From a virus: DNA of 21,414 nucleotides. The notes beneath the pieces were generated by a model. The model worked only from the letters and a program-made list of their open reading frames with translations. It was not told the DNA's origin and ran no database searches. Below are positions 7,963 to 13,371 of the stretch, in pieces (position 1 is the stretch's first letter; each line of letters starts with the position of its first letter). The stretch spans positions 1 to 21,414 of IMG/VR virus record IMGVR_UViG_3300046820_000902; one strand, 5' to 3'. A program made the translations under genes and the position numbers.

Positions 7963-8207
7963 GCTTCTTCCATCTCTGCCGCTGCTGCCACCTTCTGCAA
8001 TGCGTGAACAATGGTAGTGTGATCGCGGTTCATAATCCGTCCTATTTCTGTGGTTGAATAGCCTTTTCCTCTAAGCCATACAATGCATTTGCGCCTTACT
8101 GCGACTAGTGCTTTCAGTTTGCTCTTGCCTAGAATGTCTTCCAGTGTGTAACCATATAACTCTGCGATAGCATCAATCTCTGCAAAGTTCTTTTCCCTTG
8201 GTGTCAT
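7959..8207 (-). CDS. Stand-alone DnaA domain-IV-like protein, 82 aa
   Basis: The C-terminal half carries STTEIGRIMNRDHTTIVHAL followed by QKV. This matches the signature of the origin-binding helix-turn-helix of DnaA (Bac_DnaA_C), in which the RDHTTxxHA motif contacts the DnaA box. The N-terminal half (MTPREKNFAEIDAIAELYGY) has no AAA+ ATPase, so it binds DNA but should not itself open an origin. Similar short proteins occur in phages of Alphaproteobacteria. Likely roles are binding DnaA-box-like sites on the phage genome or competing with host DnaA. It is ATGA-coupled to the genes on both sides. Confidence 0.88.
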   Translation of the reverse strand: MTPREKNFAEIDAIAELYGYTLEDILGKSKLKALVAVRRKCIVWLRGKGYSTTEIGRIMNRDHTTIVHALQKVAAAAEMEEA

Positions 8208-8434
8208 GATTCCTCATAATCCTGTTCGCCGAAGTGATTGTGCGTCTCGTCGCCTATGTTGCAGTTGGATATTGATGATATTGATACTTCCCCCATGGTT
8301 AGGGTGCTTTTCATGGCTTCCAGAGCCGCCATTTTTACGCACTCACCTGTAGGTGCGTCTATAATGTAGCGGATTAGTTCACCAACTTCTGTCACGGATT
8401 GTTGGTCATGGCCTATTTTAAGTCCTGTTTGCAT
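8204..8434 (-). CDS. Unknown small protein, 76 aa
   Basis: No family recognised. The first 45 residues (VGELIRYIIDAPTGECVKMA then ALEAMKSTLTM) look helical and soluble. The tail is polar, Asn/Glu-rich and ends in QDYEES. The start is well supported by AAAGGAGG six bases before the ATG. It lies one base downstream of the MazG-like gene stop and overlaps the DnaA-like gene by ATGA, so it is part of the same operon. Confidence 0.8.
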   Translation of the reverse strand: MQTGLKIGHDQQSVTEVGELIRYIIDAPTGECVKMAALEAMKSTLTMGEVSISSISNCNIGDETHNHFGEQDYEES

Positions 8435-8435
8435 C

Positions 8436-8729
8436 TTACGCCTCCTTTATAAAAATTCCGTCAACCATCTTGCCTTTGCGGTCTTTAATTTCCTGCCAGG
8501 CGTTATCGATGCAATCTTCAATCATCATGCCATTCTGTGCAGCCATGATAGTTAGCACAACGACCATATCGCCAATGGCATCCGCAAATTCTATGTCGTT
8601 CTTTTTAGCGATAGCGTTAGCCAGCTCTCCGGCTTCCTCGATCAGTTTAACGAATTGGCTCTTTACATCGCTGCCTCTGATTAGGTTGCGGTCTTCAGCC
8701 CAGCGACGAATAAGTTCTGCGTAAAACAT
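8436..8729 (-). CDS. MazG-like nucleotide pyrophosphohydrolase, 97 aa
   Basis: An all-alpha NTP pyrophosphatase fold. The metal-binding signature is the pair KLIEEAGELANAIAKKN (about 28-44, with the E-E-x-x-E motif) and EFADAIGDMVVVLTIMA (about 46-63, with E-x-x-D-x-x-x-D). Phage MazG-type enzymes hydrolyse (d)NTPs or (p)ppGpp-like nucleotides, clearing nucleotides or relieving host stringency. Which substrate applies cannot be read here. It overlaps the upstream membrane-protein gene as TAATG and sits with DUF3310 in the same operon. Confidence 0.9.
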   Translation of the reverse strand: MFYAELIRRWAEDRNLIRGSDVKSQFVKLIEEAGELANAIAKKNDIEFADAIGDMVVVLTIMAAQNGMMIEDCIDNAWQEIKDRKGKMVDGIFIKEA

Positions 8730-8929
8730 TAGATTTTGTCCTTTTTGATAAAGCGGCCTGTTTTGGGATCGCGCAGTGAAGCTGTGCGCTTGTAAAATAA
8801 AAATTCGGCTGCGTCATGCGTCCACATGGCTTGCCAAAATTGGCGGTCTCGATGTGTTAGCCACAAGAGATATAGCGTTATGGCTTCCAGAGCCAGTAGC
8901 CCAATTATTGCGATTTTATATTGGTTCAT
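8729..8929 (-). CDS. Small single-pass membrane protein, 66 aa
   Basis: Residues about 5-24 (KIAIIGLLALEAITLYLLWL) form one transmembrane helix with a short N-terminal Lys-bearing tail. The remaining 40 residues are polar, aromatic (QFWQAMW) and end in a basic RDPKTGRFIKKDKI segment. The GGAGG five bases before the ATG supports the start. A small hairpin (8948-8960) lies just upstream. No family is recognised. A host-membrane effector is possible, but nothing in the sequence proves it. Confidence 0.75.
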   Translation of the reverse strand: MNQYKIAIIGLLALEAITLYLLWLTHRDRQFWQAMWTHDAAEFLFYKRTASLRDPKTGRFIKKDKI

Positions 8930-8947
8930 TTAATCCTCCATATTAAC

Positions 8948-8960
8948 GAGGCGTAGCCCC
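8948..8960 (-). other. Leader hairpin before the 66-aa membrane protein
   Basis: On the minus strand GGGGC, TAC, GCCTC form a 5-bp stem (one G-U) with a 3-base loop, followed after 11 bases by GGAGG and the ATG at 8929. It is the same size and position as the hairpins in the three promoter-leader modules at 9188, 9351 and 15877, but has no promoter of its own because it lies between two genes. Confidence 0.5.
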
Positions 8961-8963
8961 TGG

Positions 8964-9167
8964 TTATGCGAACGTGAACTGGCGTTCGTGAAAGCAATGA
9001 GCGAACCAGCGAGGAGCTGGATTACTGCTAATCAAGTCAGCGAAGAATGCATATTCTGCGTTCCCCTTACTATCGAAGCGAAAGCAACGATCCGAAGGTT
9101 GGCGCTCATCAGCGTCAGTGACTTCGATAAAAACGCCATCAGCGAGTGTGGAAAACTTTACTAGCAT
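8964..9167 (-). CDS. Unknown small protein, 67 aa; first gene of the leftward operon
   Basis: No family recognised. The sequence has alternating hydrophobic and charged residues (LVKFSTLADGVFIEVTDADE) suggesting a beta-rich fold, then DRCFRFDSKGNAEYAFFADL and a His/Phe-rich end. Its ATG follows AAGGAG with an 8-base spacer, downstream of a promoter-leader module. As first gene of the leftward block it should be among the earliest expressed on that strand. Confidence 0.75.
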   Translation of the reverse strand: MLVKFSTLADGVFIEVTDADERQPSDRCFRFDSKGNAEYAFFADLISSNPAPRWFAHCFHERQFTFA

Positions 9168-9175
9168 TAAACTTA

Positions 9176-9244
9176 CTCCTTAAAGGCGAGGCATTGCCTC
9201 CGTTGCTGTTGCACCCTTCTAAAATTGGTCATTTTATATGTCAA
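9176..9244 (-). promoter_or_regulatory. Promoter and leader module C, leftward
   Basis: On the minus strand: A-tract (TTGAAAAAAGTG), -35 TTGACA (9239-9244), 17-base spacer, -10 TAGAAG (9216-9221). Next come the initial transcribed sequence GCAACAGCAAC (9202-9212), a hairpin GAGGC/ATT/GCCTC (9188-9200) and AAGGAG (9176-9181), then the ATG at 9167. The -35 is consensus sigma-70 and the -10 matches 4 of 6. It is one of three related modules in the window and drives the block down towards the packaging genes. Confidence 0.75.
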
Positions 9245-9291
9245 ACACTTTTTTCAATAAGATGCATTTTTATTTAATATGAAAAAAGCTC

Positions 9292-9382
9292 TTGACATTA
9301 ATTTTTGCATCTGCTATATAATGTGCATCAGCAAGGAACACTTTGTTGATGGGGCATCGCCCCGCTCTTTGACAATTTGGAG
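9292..9382 (+). promoter_or_regulatory. Promoter and leader module A, rightward
   Basis: A-tract ATATGAAAAAAGC, -35 TTGACA (9292-9297), then TATATA (9315-9320, 17-base spacer) overlapping a perfect TATAAT (9317-9322, 19-base spacer). The leader starts near GCATCAGCAAGG (9325-9336) and contains a hairpin GGGGC/ATC/GCCCC (9351-9363) and GGAG (9379-9382) before the ATG at 9389. It is about 50 bases from the leftward promoter, so the two form a divergent control region. Confidence 0.8.
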
Positions 9383-9388
9383 ATTGAA

Positions 9389-9625
9389 ATGAATTTAAAA
9401 GACCTACGCGCACGCGCTGCGACCATTGGTATTCGGATTGAGGCTGAACGCTTTGATATTCCAGTAGACGGAAACTTTTGGGGATACTGGCTAATTGACG
9501 AAAAGACCAATGATGGCGTTTGGGATGATGAAAATTATTGCTCAAGCCACAAAGAATTGAGTGATTCGCTTCGTAAGCTTGAATTTGAACGCGGTGTTAG
9601 ATTCAAAGCCATGATGCCATTCTAG
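9389..9625 (+). CDS. Unknown small acidic protein, 78 aa, own transcription unit
   Basis: No family recognised. Begins MNLKDLRARAATIGIRIEAE, followed by DGNFWGYWLIDEKTND near residues 27-42, and has a helical C-terminal part (HKELSDSLRKLEFERGV). The ORF opens at a TTG four codons earlier (9377), but that codon overlaps the GGAG ribosome site, so the ATG at 9389 is the start. It is flanked by a strong promoter module and a strong terminator, so it is a monocistronic, probably early, highly expressed gene. Proteins in that position often act on the host; the sequence does not show how. Confidence 0.8.
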   Translation: MNLKDLRARAATIGIRIEAERFDIPVDGNFWGYWLIDEKTNDGVWDDENYCSSHKELSDSLRKLEFERGVRFKAMMPF

Positions 9626-9631
9626 TAAAAG

Positions 9632-9667
9632 ATGGCCCTGCCTTAATCGGTGGGGCCATTTTTATTT
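9632..9667 (+). terminator. Strong Rho-independent terminator
   Basis: ATGGCCCTGCC pairs with GGTGGGGCCAT around the 6-base loop TTAATC, giving an 11-bp stem with two wobble pairs, followed by TTTTTATTT. It starts 7 bases after the stop of the 78-residue gene. Its T tract overlaps the stop codon of the convergent leftward gene ending at 9662. Confidence 0.85.
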
Positions 9668-9835
9668 CTGCTGTTTTGCGTGCGCGATAGCTTCAAGCGC
9701 CCAGGCTTCAGGAGCGCCTACATAGCGCCCTTTGGCCCAGTGCTTGCGTATGTCATCTATCGAAAGCTTCCCAGCTTGGTATCGGATCAGATCGCACATC
9801 AAGTTCGTTGCGGCGCTTCCGTCAGTCTTTGCCAA
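9662..9835 (-). CDS. Unknown small protein, about 57 aa (TTG start) or 45 aa
   Basis: The reading frame continues past the stop of the 184-codon-frame gene. From a TTG at 9835 it gives a protein starting MAKTDGSAATNLMCDLIRYQ, then AGKLSIDDIRKHWAKGRYVG and a helical end with a Gln-Gln-Lys terminus. The first ATG is at 9799 (45 aa). TTG is favoured because GGAG lies 11 bases upstream and the frame reads well before the ATG, but this is not certain. The mix of charged and aromatic residues looks protein-like. It overlaps the upstream gene by 14 bases and converges on the terminator at 9632. No family recognised. Confidence 0.6.
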   Translation of the reverse strand: MAKTDGSAATNLMCDLIRYQAGKLSIDDIRKHWAKGRYVGAPEAWALEAIAHAKQQK

Positions 9836-10346
9836 TTTGTAGATTGCTCCGTAACTCCTGCAATTCTTCGGCTGTCACATATTCCTGTGGCGGAACGTAA
9901 TCCCGCTTGTGGATTTGCAACAGATATTGCGCTCGATTAATCCTGCGTCTGCGATTGTAGCCTTCATCCTGAACCACCGAATCTATTTCGGCTGGCGTTG
10001 GCATAAACTTGCAAGTGCGAAGAAGTTTCAGGAACGCGCTGCGTAGATCGACTAGCGGATAAATGCGAAGCGTCATCCAGTATAGCTCCAATCGTGCCGC
10101 TTCTTCGTCAACGCTGCGCTTTTGGGTTGCTGTGGCGAGAGACAGTTTGGCGATCATCACTTCAACCTGTTCGCGCTCTGGCATAGGTGGCTTTGGTGCG
10201 TCCACGAACTGCTGAAGAATCTCCGCAGACTTAGGCCCAATCGTCGGAATGTCGTTCCCCATTAGTAGCTCGTCGAGCTTGGCTGGCAAGAACGGCTCTG
10301 ACCATTGGGCTGGTTGGTTCTGTTGCGTGGTTGCTATTTCCTGCAT
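9822..10346 (-). CDS. Probable replication accessory / helicase-loader-like protein, 174 aa
   Basis: Follows the replication protein gene. The middle and C-terminal part is helical, and contains RLELYWMTLRIYPLVDLRSA then a CKFMPTPAEID motif near residues 130-140. A (K)F-hydrophobic-PTPAEI motif is typical of small phage helicase loaders and replisome organisers of the lambda P/G40P-partner sort, and an O-then-P gene order is common. The remainder (RRRRINRAQYLLQIHKRDYV) is basic. The assignment is inference from motif and context. The start at 10346 has AAAGG upstream and overlaps the previous gene by 116 bases; an internal ATG at 10262 would cut the overlap to 32. Confidence 0.6.
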   Translation of the reverse strand: MQEIATTQQNQPAQWSEPFLPAKLDELLMGNDIPTIGPKSAEILQQFVDAPKPPMPEREQVEVMIAKLSLATATQKRSVDEEAARLELYWMTLRIYPLVDLRSAFLKLLRTCKFMPTPAEIDSVVQDEGYNRRRRINRAQYLLQIHKRDYVPPQEYVTAEELQELRSNLQIGKD

Positions 10347-10929
10347 TTGTCGCGCCTTTCGGTTCGTATATATCAAGCCAGCCGTTGATTGTCGAACGAT
10401 CCAGCAATTCGTTTATGTCATGTCCTGCCAAGTGCAAGGCTTCCAGCTTCTTATAAGCCCTGGCCTTTGCTCGATCAGTTAATGGGCGTTTGCGTTGCTT
10501 CCGCATCTCAACCCAACCCTTCCAAGCATCTATCGGCAACCAAGTGGGATAGCCCTCGATTATATACTTGGTGTTTAATTGATGTGTCTTTGATGTATTG
10601 GGTGCATCTGATGCACGGGTCTCATGCATTTGATGCACGGGTGGGATGTCTTTGGTGCACGGGTGCATCTGGTGCATGGGTATCTGAACCCAATACTTAT
10701 TGCCTTTCCCGATCACTTCTTCGCGGCGAATAAATTGCATTTCCTCCAGCGATCTAATCGCCAGTTGAACAGCCCGTTTTTTCAACGATGATTTTTTTGC
10801 TACGCGCTCAATCGAAGGCCAGCATAAGCCATCGTCGTTTGCCCAATCCGCTAAAGACAGAAGAACGAGCTTTTGCGTGGATGATAGGTCTTCCCTATCC
10901 CATACTGCTGTCATTAATTTGATGCTCAT
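10231..10929 (-). CDS. Phage replication initiator-like protein with HTH domain, 232 aa
   Basis: N-terminal residues 1-85 form a winged helix of the HTH_36 type: LSSTQKLVLLSLADWANDDG, CWPSIERVAKKSSLKKRAVQ, then RRxEVIGKGNKYWV. A polar linker with His/Met/Pro repeats (about 88-118) follows. A second domain holds LPIDAWKGWVEMRKQRKRPL and INELLDRSTINGWLDIYEPK, typical of phage O-like or DnaD-like replication proteins. It would bind the phage origin and recruit the host helicase via the downstream product. The C-terminus (residues 195-232) overlaps the next gene in another frame. The ATG overlaps a 15-codon ORF as ATGA. Confidence 0.85.
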   Translation of the reverse strand: MSIKLMTAVWDREDLSSTQKLVLLSLADWANDDGLCWPSIERVAKKSSLKKRAVQLAIRSLEEMQFIRREEVIGKGNKYWVQIPMHQMHPCTKDIPPVHQMHETRASDAPNTSKTHQLNTKYIIEGYPTWLPIDAWKGWVEMRKQRKRPLTDRAKARAYKKLEALHLAGHDINELLDRSTINGWLDIYEPKGATNAGNSNHATEPTSPMVRAVLASQARRATNGERHSDDWA

Positions 10930-10973
10930 GACGCAATGCCTTGCGTGATGGTTCTGTGGCGTGTATTACTCAT
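10926..10973 (-). CDS. Possible 15-aa leader peptide coupled to the replication gene
   Basis: The ORF MSNTRHRTITQGIAS ends in TGA overlapping the ATG of the replication gene (ATGA), with AAAGG about 10 bases before its start. Such an arrangement can couple or regulate translation of the downstream gene. Short ORFs arise by chance, so the evidence is only the overlap and the ribosome site; no homology can be claimed. Confidence 0.35.
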   Translation of the reverse strand: MSNTRHRTITQGIAS

Positions 10974-11006
10974 TACAGCGATGCCTTTCTCTGCTAGGCG
11001 TTGTTA

Positions 11007-11050
11007 GAGCGGGTCGAGTGCCTTTCCGTTCCTTTCGGCACTCCCCGCTC
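11007..11050. other. Long 14-bp stem-loop upstream of the replication gene
   Basis: GAGCGGG and GAGTGCC (plus strand, separated by a TC bulge) pair with GGCACTC and CCCGCTC around a 14-base pyrimidine-rich loop (plus strand). No T tract follows on either strand, so it is not an ordinary terminator. It lies about 80 bases before the replication gene start. It could be a leader structure controlling translation, a single-strand initiation or origin hairpin, or part of an RNA gene. Confidence 0.6.
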
Positions 11051-11101
11051 GCTCTTACTTAACTCAAAACAAGCATTTGTAAAAGCGTTTTTGTGGCAGC
11101 G

Positions 11102-11130
11102 TTGACCGACGCCCTGTTTTAGCGTATCTG
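11102..11130 (+). promoter_or_regulatory. Possible promoter of a short plus-strand RNA
   Basis: TTGACC (11102-11107), 17-base spacer, TATCTG (11125-11130): -35 matches 5 of 6 and -10 matches 4 of 6 positions of sigma-70 consensus. It points to a terminator only about 30 bases downstream, so any product would be an RNA of roughly 50 bases. That RNA would include CCTCCTTA, complementary to the ribosome-site-like sequence on the opposite strand. Weak on its own; plausible because the terminator has no other upstream plus-strand gene. Confidence 0.35.
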
Positions 11131-11161
11131 GCGCGGATTGGTTCCTCCTTACCAAACATAC

Positions 11162-11188
11162 TGGGTGGCTTCGGTCACCCATTTTTTT
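11162..11188 (+). terminator. Rho-independent terminator, plus strand
   Basis: TGGGTG, loop GCTTCGGT, CACCCA followed by seven T. The T tract belongs to the plus strand, where no protein gene precedes it, and it overlaps the stop codon of the leftward DUF1064 gene (11187). It may terminate a short plus-strand RNA, or stop rightward read-through from the 9300 region from entering the DUF1064/HTH genes. On the minus strand the same hairpin directly follows DUF1064. Confidence 0.7.
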
Positions 11189-11531
11189 ATTTGGTTTCCC
11201 GCAACGTGTGATCGGGGAACAGTGCAATAAAGACAGCGCGGCGCAAAGGCCAATCCCTAACGATTACGCCCTTCACATCTTCGGTGATTTTGATACCGCA
11301 TTCGGTATACTCAAAGTCCGATTTATAACCAACGCGCCTACCATTAGCGTGCTTTAGCTGGCGACCATTGATAACGAACCAGTATTGCGGAGCCACTTTT
11401 AATTCGCTGATCGCGCCAGCCGCTTGCAATGCGTGCAGTTCGTTGCACCTGATAGCCTCCCGCTTGCTGTCATGTGTATGCCCAGCGTTGCAGTTTGCTT
11501 TAACGGCTCGGTATTTGCCGAAGCGCCTCAC
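11187..11531 (-). CDS. DUF1064 family protein, probable PD-(D/E)XK nuclease, 114 aa
   Basis: The start (FGKYRAVKANCNAGHTHDSK, then REAIRCNELHALQAAG) and the core YKSDFEYTECG with KITEDVKGV match DUF1064, a phage protein family regarded as having the PD-(D/E)XK nuclease fold. The likely active-site set is Glu25, Asp72, and Asp85 with Lys87 in the E-D-V-K strand. It could resolve recombination or replication intermediates, taking the place that RusA holds in other phages. It overlaps the upstream HTH gene by 4 bases, and its stop lies within the T tract of the terminator at 11162. Confidence 0.88.
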   Translation of the reverse strand: MRRFGKYRAVKANCNAGHTHDSKREAIRCNELHALQAAGAISELKVAPQYWFVINGRQLKHANGRRVGYKSDFEYTECGIKITEDVKGVIVRDWPLRRAVFIALFPDHTLRETK

Positions 11532-11734
11532 CAGTCAACCTTTTGAGATACTAAGCGATCCAGTGCGTCATTGGCTGCAAGCCATGCGCCTAGCTGCGGT
11601 TCAGTGCGTCCGCTTTTCCAGTTCGATAGCGTGACACGGGTAATGCCAGCTTCAATGGCTATCTTGCAAGCCCTGATTTTATGCGTCTTTGCGTAGCTAA
11701 AAAAGTTCGCAATTTCATTCTCTACCTGGGTCAT
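11528..11734 (-). CDS. Small XRE/Cro-like DNA-binding protein, 68 aa
   Basis: Residues about 8-55 read as a Cro/C1-type HTH: NFFSYAKTHKIRACKIAIEA, GITRVTLSNWKSGRTEP, then a short C-terminal helix ending DRLVSQKVDW. The recognition helix is RVTLSNWKSG. At this size it resembles Cro more than a cleavable repressor, as there is no peptidase domain. It faces the ERF gene across a short promoter region, the classic position of a regulator controlling divergent early genes. The ORF opens with TTG at 11740; the ATG at 11734 follows GAAAG and is preferred. Confidence 0.85.
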   Translation of the reverse strand: MTQVENEIANFFSYAKTHKIRACKIAIEAGITRVTLSNWKSGRTEPQLGAWLAANDALDRLVSQKVDW

Positions 11735-11747
11735 ATTCAACTTTCTT

Positions 11748-11784
11748 TTGTCTGTTTATAAAAAACGCTTTTAATCTTCTGCAA
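11748..11784. promoter_or_regulatory. Divergent promoter region between HTH and ERF genes
   Basis: Rightward: TTGTCT (11748-11753), 16-base spacer, TTTAAT (11770-11775); an alternative uses the shared motif AAAAAACGCTTTTA (11760-11773) as its -35 region. Leftward: TTGCAG (11779-11784), 18-base spacer, TATAAA (11755-11760), which would start transcription just before the regulator's ATG. The two overlap, so occupancy by one would block the other. The adjacent HTH protein is a candidate binder, but no clear inverted repeat is seen. Confidence 0.5.
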
Positions 11785-11825
11785 ATTAGTTACAAGGGCT
11801 TTGGCAAATAAAAGGAGATACCACA

Positions 11826-12386
11826 ATGCCAGTGCATAAAAAACTTAACGAAGCGCGGATTACCTTCCACGCATTACCGCTCAAAAAGTCCGGCCACAAC
11901 ACGTTCGCTGGTTACAAATACTTCGAGCTTTCCGACTTTGTGATTCCAGCCCTTCGCATATTTAACGATGTCGGATTGTGCGCGGTTATTAGCTTTTCGG
12001 AAACCACAGCATCGATGCATATCGTCGATGTTGAAGATGGCTCGATGGTTATTATTCACAGCCCAATGGGATCAGCAAATCTAAAAGGCTGTCACGAAAT
12101 TCAGAACATTGGCGCTTGCGAGACATATTCCACCCGCTACCTCTGGACAGCAGCCCTTTGCATTGTCGAGCATGATGCTTTGGATGCTACCACAGGCAAG
12201 AGCGAATCAGCACCACGCGAAAAGTTTATCAGCGACGAACAGTTTGAGGTATTAGTGGATTTGGTTCACATCACAAAAACAGATATGGCTTTGCTCTGCA
12301 AGCATTACAAAATCAGCGCACTTAAAGAATTGCAGGAAAGCCGCTTCGATGCGGTTAAGGCTGCATTAGAAAAGAAGCTGGCATGA
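11826..12386 (+). CDS. erf: ERF-family single-strand annealing protein, 186 aa
   Basis: A recombinase that anneals complementary single strands during phage recombination and genome circularisation. Family features: FAGYKYFELSDFVIPALRIF near residues 27-46, a beta-rich middle, SPMGSANLKGCHEIQNIGAC at 79-98 and ETYSTRYLWTAALCIVEHDA at 99-118, ending with the family's Asp-rich DALDAT. Residues 130-186 form a separate helical C-terminal domain. The ATG follows AAAGGAG. The YqaJ exonuclease two genes downstream supplies the single strands, making a two-component Red-like system. It is the first gene of the rightward block. Confidence 0.9.
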   Translation: MPVHKKLNEARITFHALPLKKSGHNTFAGYKYFELSDFVIPALRIFNDVGLCAVISFSETTASMHIVDVEDGSMVIIHSPMGSANLKGCHEIQNIGACETYSTRYLWTAALCIVEHDALDATTGKSESAPREKFISDEQFEVLVDLVHITKTDMALLCKHYKISALKELQESRFDAVKAALEKKLA

Positions 12387-12514
12387 GAGAGGTTTTAGTC
12401 GCAGCCATTCTTGGCGCAATGTATGCAATGCTGTTCCTACTGTTTCTGATTGTGGGCGAATTGAGAACACAAACCGAAATCATGCAGCCAACAGCATTGA
12501 TTGAAGGAAACTAA
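12383..12514 (+). CDS. Small membrane peptide, 43 aa
   Basis: ATGA-coupled to the end of the ERF gene. It codes for one hydrophobic helix (VLVAAILGAMYAMLFLLFLI, about residues 4-23) followed by a short polar tail with a Glu and an Arg after the membrane. No family is known to me. Coupled start, intact frame and clear membrane character support a real gene. It lies between two recombination genes, so its role is not explained by context. Confidence 0.65.
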   Translation: MREVLVAAILGAMYAMLFLLFLIVGELRTQTEIMQPTALIEGN

Positions 12515-12517
12515 ACC

Positions 12518-13153
12518 ATGACAGACGCAGCTATTATCCAACGCAGCCCTGAATGGTATGCGGCACGTTGTGGAAGCCTTGGCGCTTCCCAACTGGCAGA
12601 CGCCCTAGCCAAGACCAAATCTGGCTGGGGAGCGTCACGCGCCAATCTTCGTGCAACGCTTGTGGTCGAAAGGCTCACAGGCCAGCAGGAGGAAGGCTTT
12701 GTCCGCAGTGCAGCAATGCAATGGGGAATTGACAAAGAAGAAGAAGCCAGAATCGCCTATAGCTTCATGACAGGCCATGAAGTGACTGAGGTGGGCCTAT
12801 ATAAGCATCCAACCATTATCGGCACTCACGCCAGCCCTGACGGGCTTGTGGGAGATGATGGCTGCATCGAGATTAAATGCCCTAACTCTGCCACGCATAT
12901 TGAAACTCTGAAAAGCAATCAGGTTGCCCATAAGTATTTGCTTCAGATGCAATGGCAGATGGCTTGCGCTGATAGGCAATGGTGCGACTTCGTGAGCTTC
13001 GATCCGCGAATGCCAGATCATCTAATGCTTTACATTCAGCGGGTGCAGCGCGACAACGATATGTTGGCGATTTTGGAAACAGAGGTCGCCGCATTTCTGG
13101 CAGAAGTCGAGAAAGACGTAGAAGCATTATCTGAGCTAGGAATCCCATCATGA
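12518..13153 (+). CDS. YqaJ-type viral exonuclease, 211 aa
   Basis: Phage recombination exonuclease of the lambda Exo/YqaJ family. It would degrade one strand of duplex ends to give 3' tails for the ERF protein. The N-terminus QRSPEWYAARCGSLGASQLA (about 8-27) is diagnostic. The active site is visible as Glu74-76 region (DKEEEARIA), HASPDGLVGDD with Asp108, and CIEIKCP with Glu118 and Lys120. The following YLLQMQWQMA is the usual helix with Gln residues. Length is normal for the family. It starts 3 bases after the stop of the membrane peptide. Confidence 0.94.
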   Translation: MTDAAIIQRSPEWYAARCGSLGASQLADALAKTKSGWGASRANLRATLVVERLTGQQEEGFVRSAAMQWGIDKEEEARIAYSFMTGHEVTEVGLYKHPTIIGTHASPDGLVGDDGCIEIKCPNSATHIETLKSNQVAHKYLLQMQWQMACADRQWCDFVSFDPRMPDHLMLYIQRVQRDNDMLAILETEVAAFLAEVEKDVEALSELGIPS

Positions 13154-13371
13154 ATCAGAACGAACGAGTTTTCGATCACTTGCTTACAGTTGGGCCAATC
13201 CGTCCAATGACAGCATTGAATGACCTTGGCATCTATCGCCTTGCATCGCGGATTAATGATTTGCGAAAGGCTGGGCATAAAATCAAAACCAAAAAGATTG
13301 AGGTGGTCAATCGCTGGGGAGAATCATCTTACGTTGCTGAGTATAGCTTGGAACTTGAAGATGCTTCCTAA
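13150..13371 (+). CDS. HTH-domain protein (HTH_55-like), 73 aa
   Basis: Contains NERVFDHLLTVGPIRPMTAL then NDLGIYRLASRINDLRKAGH, a winged-helix pattern typical of a short phage helix-turn-helix family with the motif ALNDLGIYRLASRI. The last 25 residues form the wing (KTKKIEVVNRWGESSYVAEY). It starts on the ATGA overlap with the exonuclease stop. Role is likely transcriptional or DNA-structural control inside the recombination operon; the target is unknown. Confidence 0.85.
   Translation: MNQNERVFDHLLTVGPIRPMTALNDLGIYRLASRINDLRKAGHKIKTKKIEVVNRWGESSYVAEYSLELEDAS

Noticed and set aside
10994-11227. 77-codon minus ORF between the DUF1064 and replication genes
   Set aside because: It crosses the plus-strand terminator and the long stem-loop, and its start is inside DUF1064 without a ribosome site. 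It was kept out of the annotation but is mentioned under the structured-region finding, because the frame is fully open.
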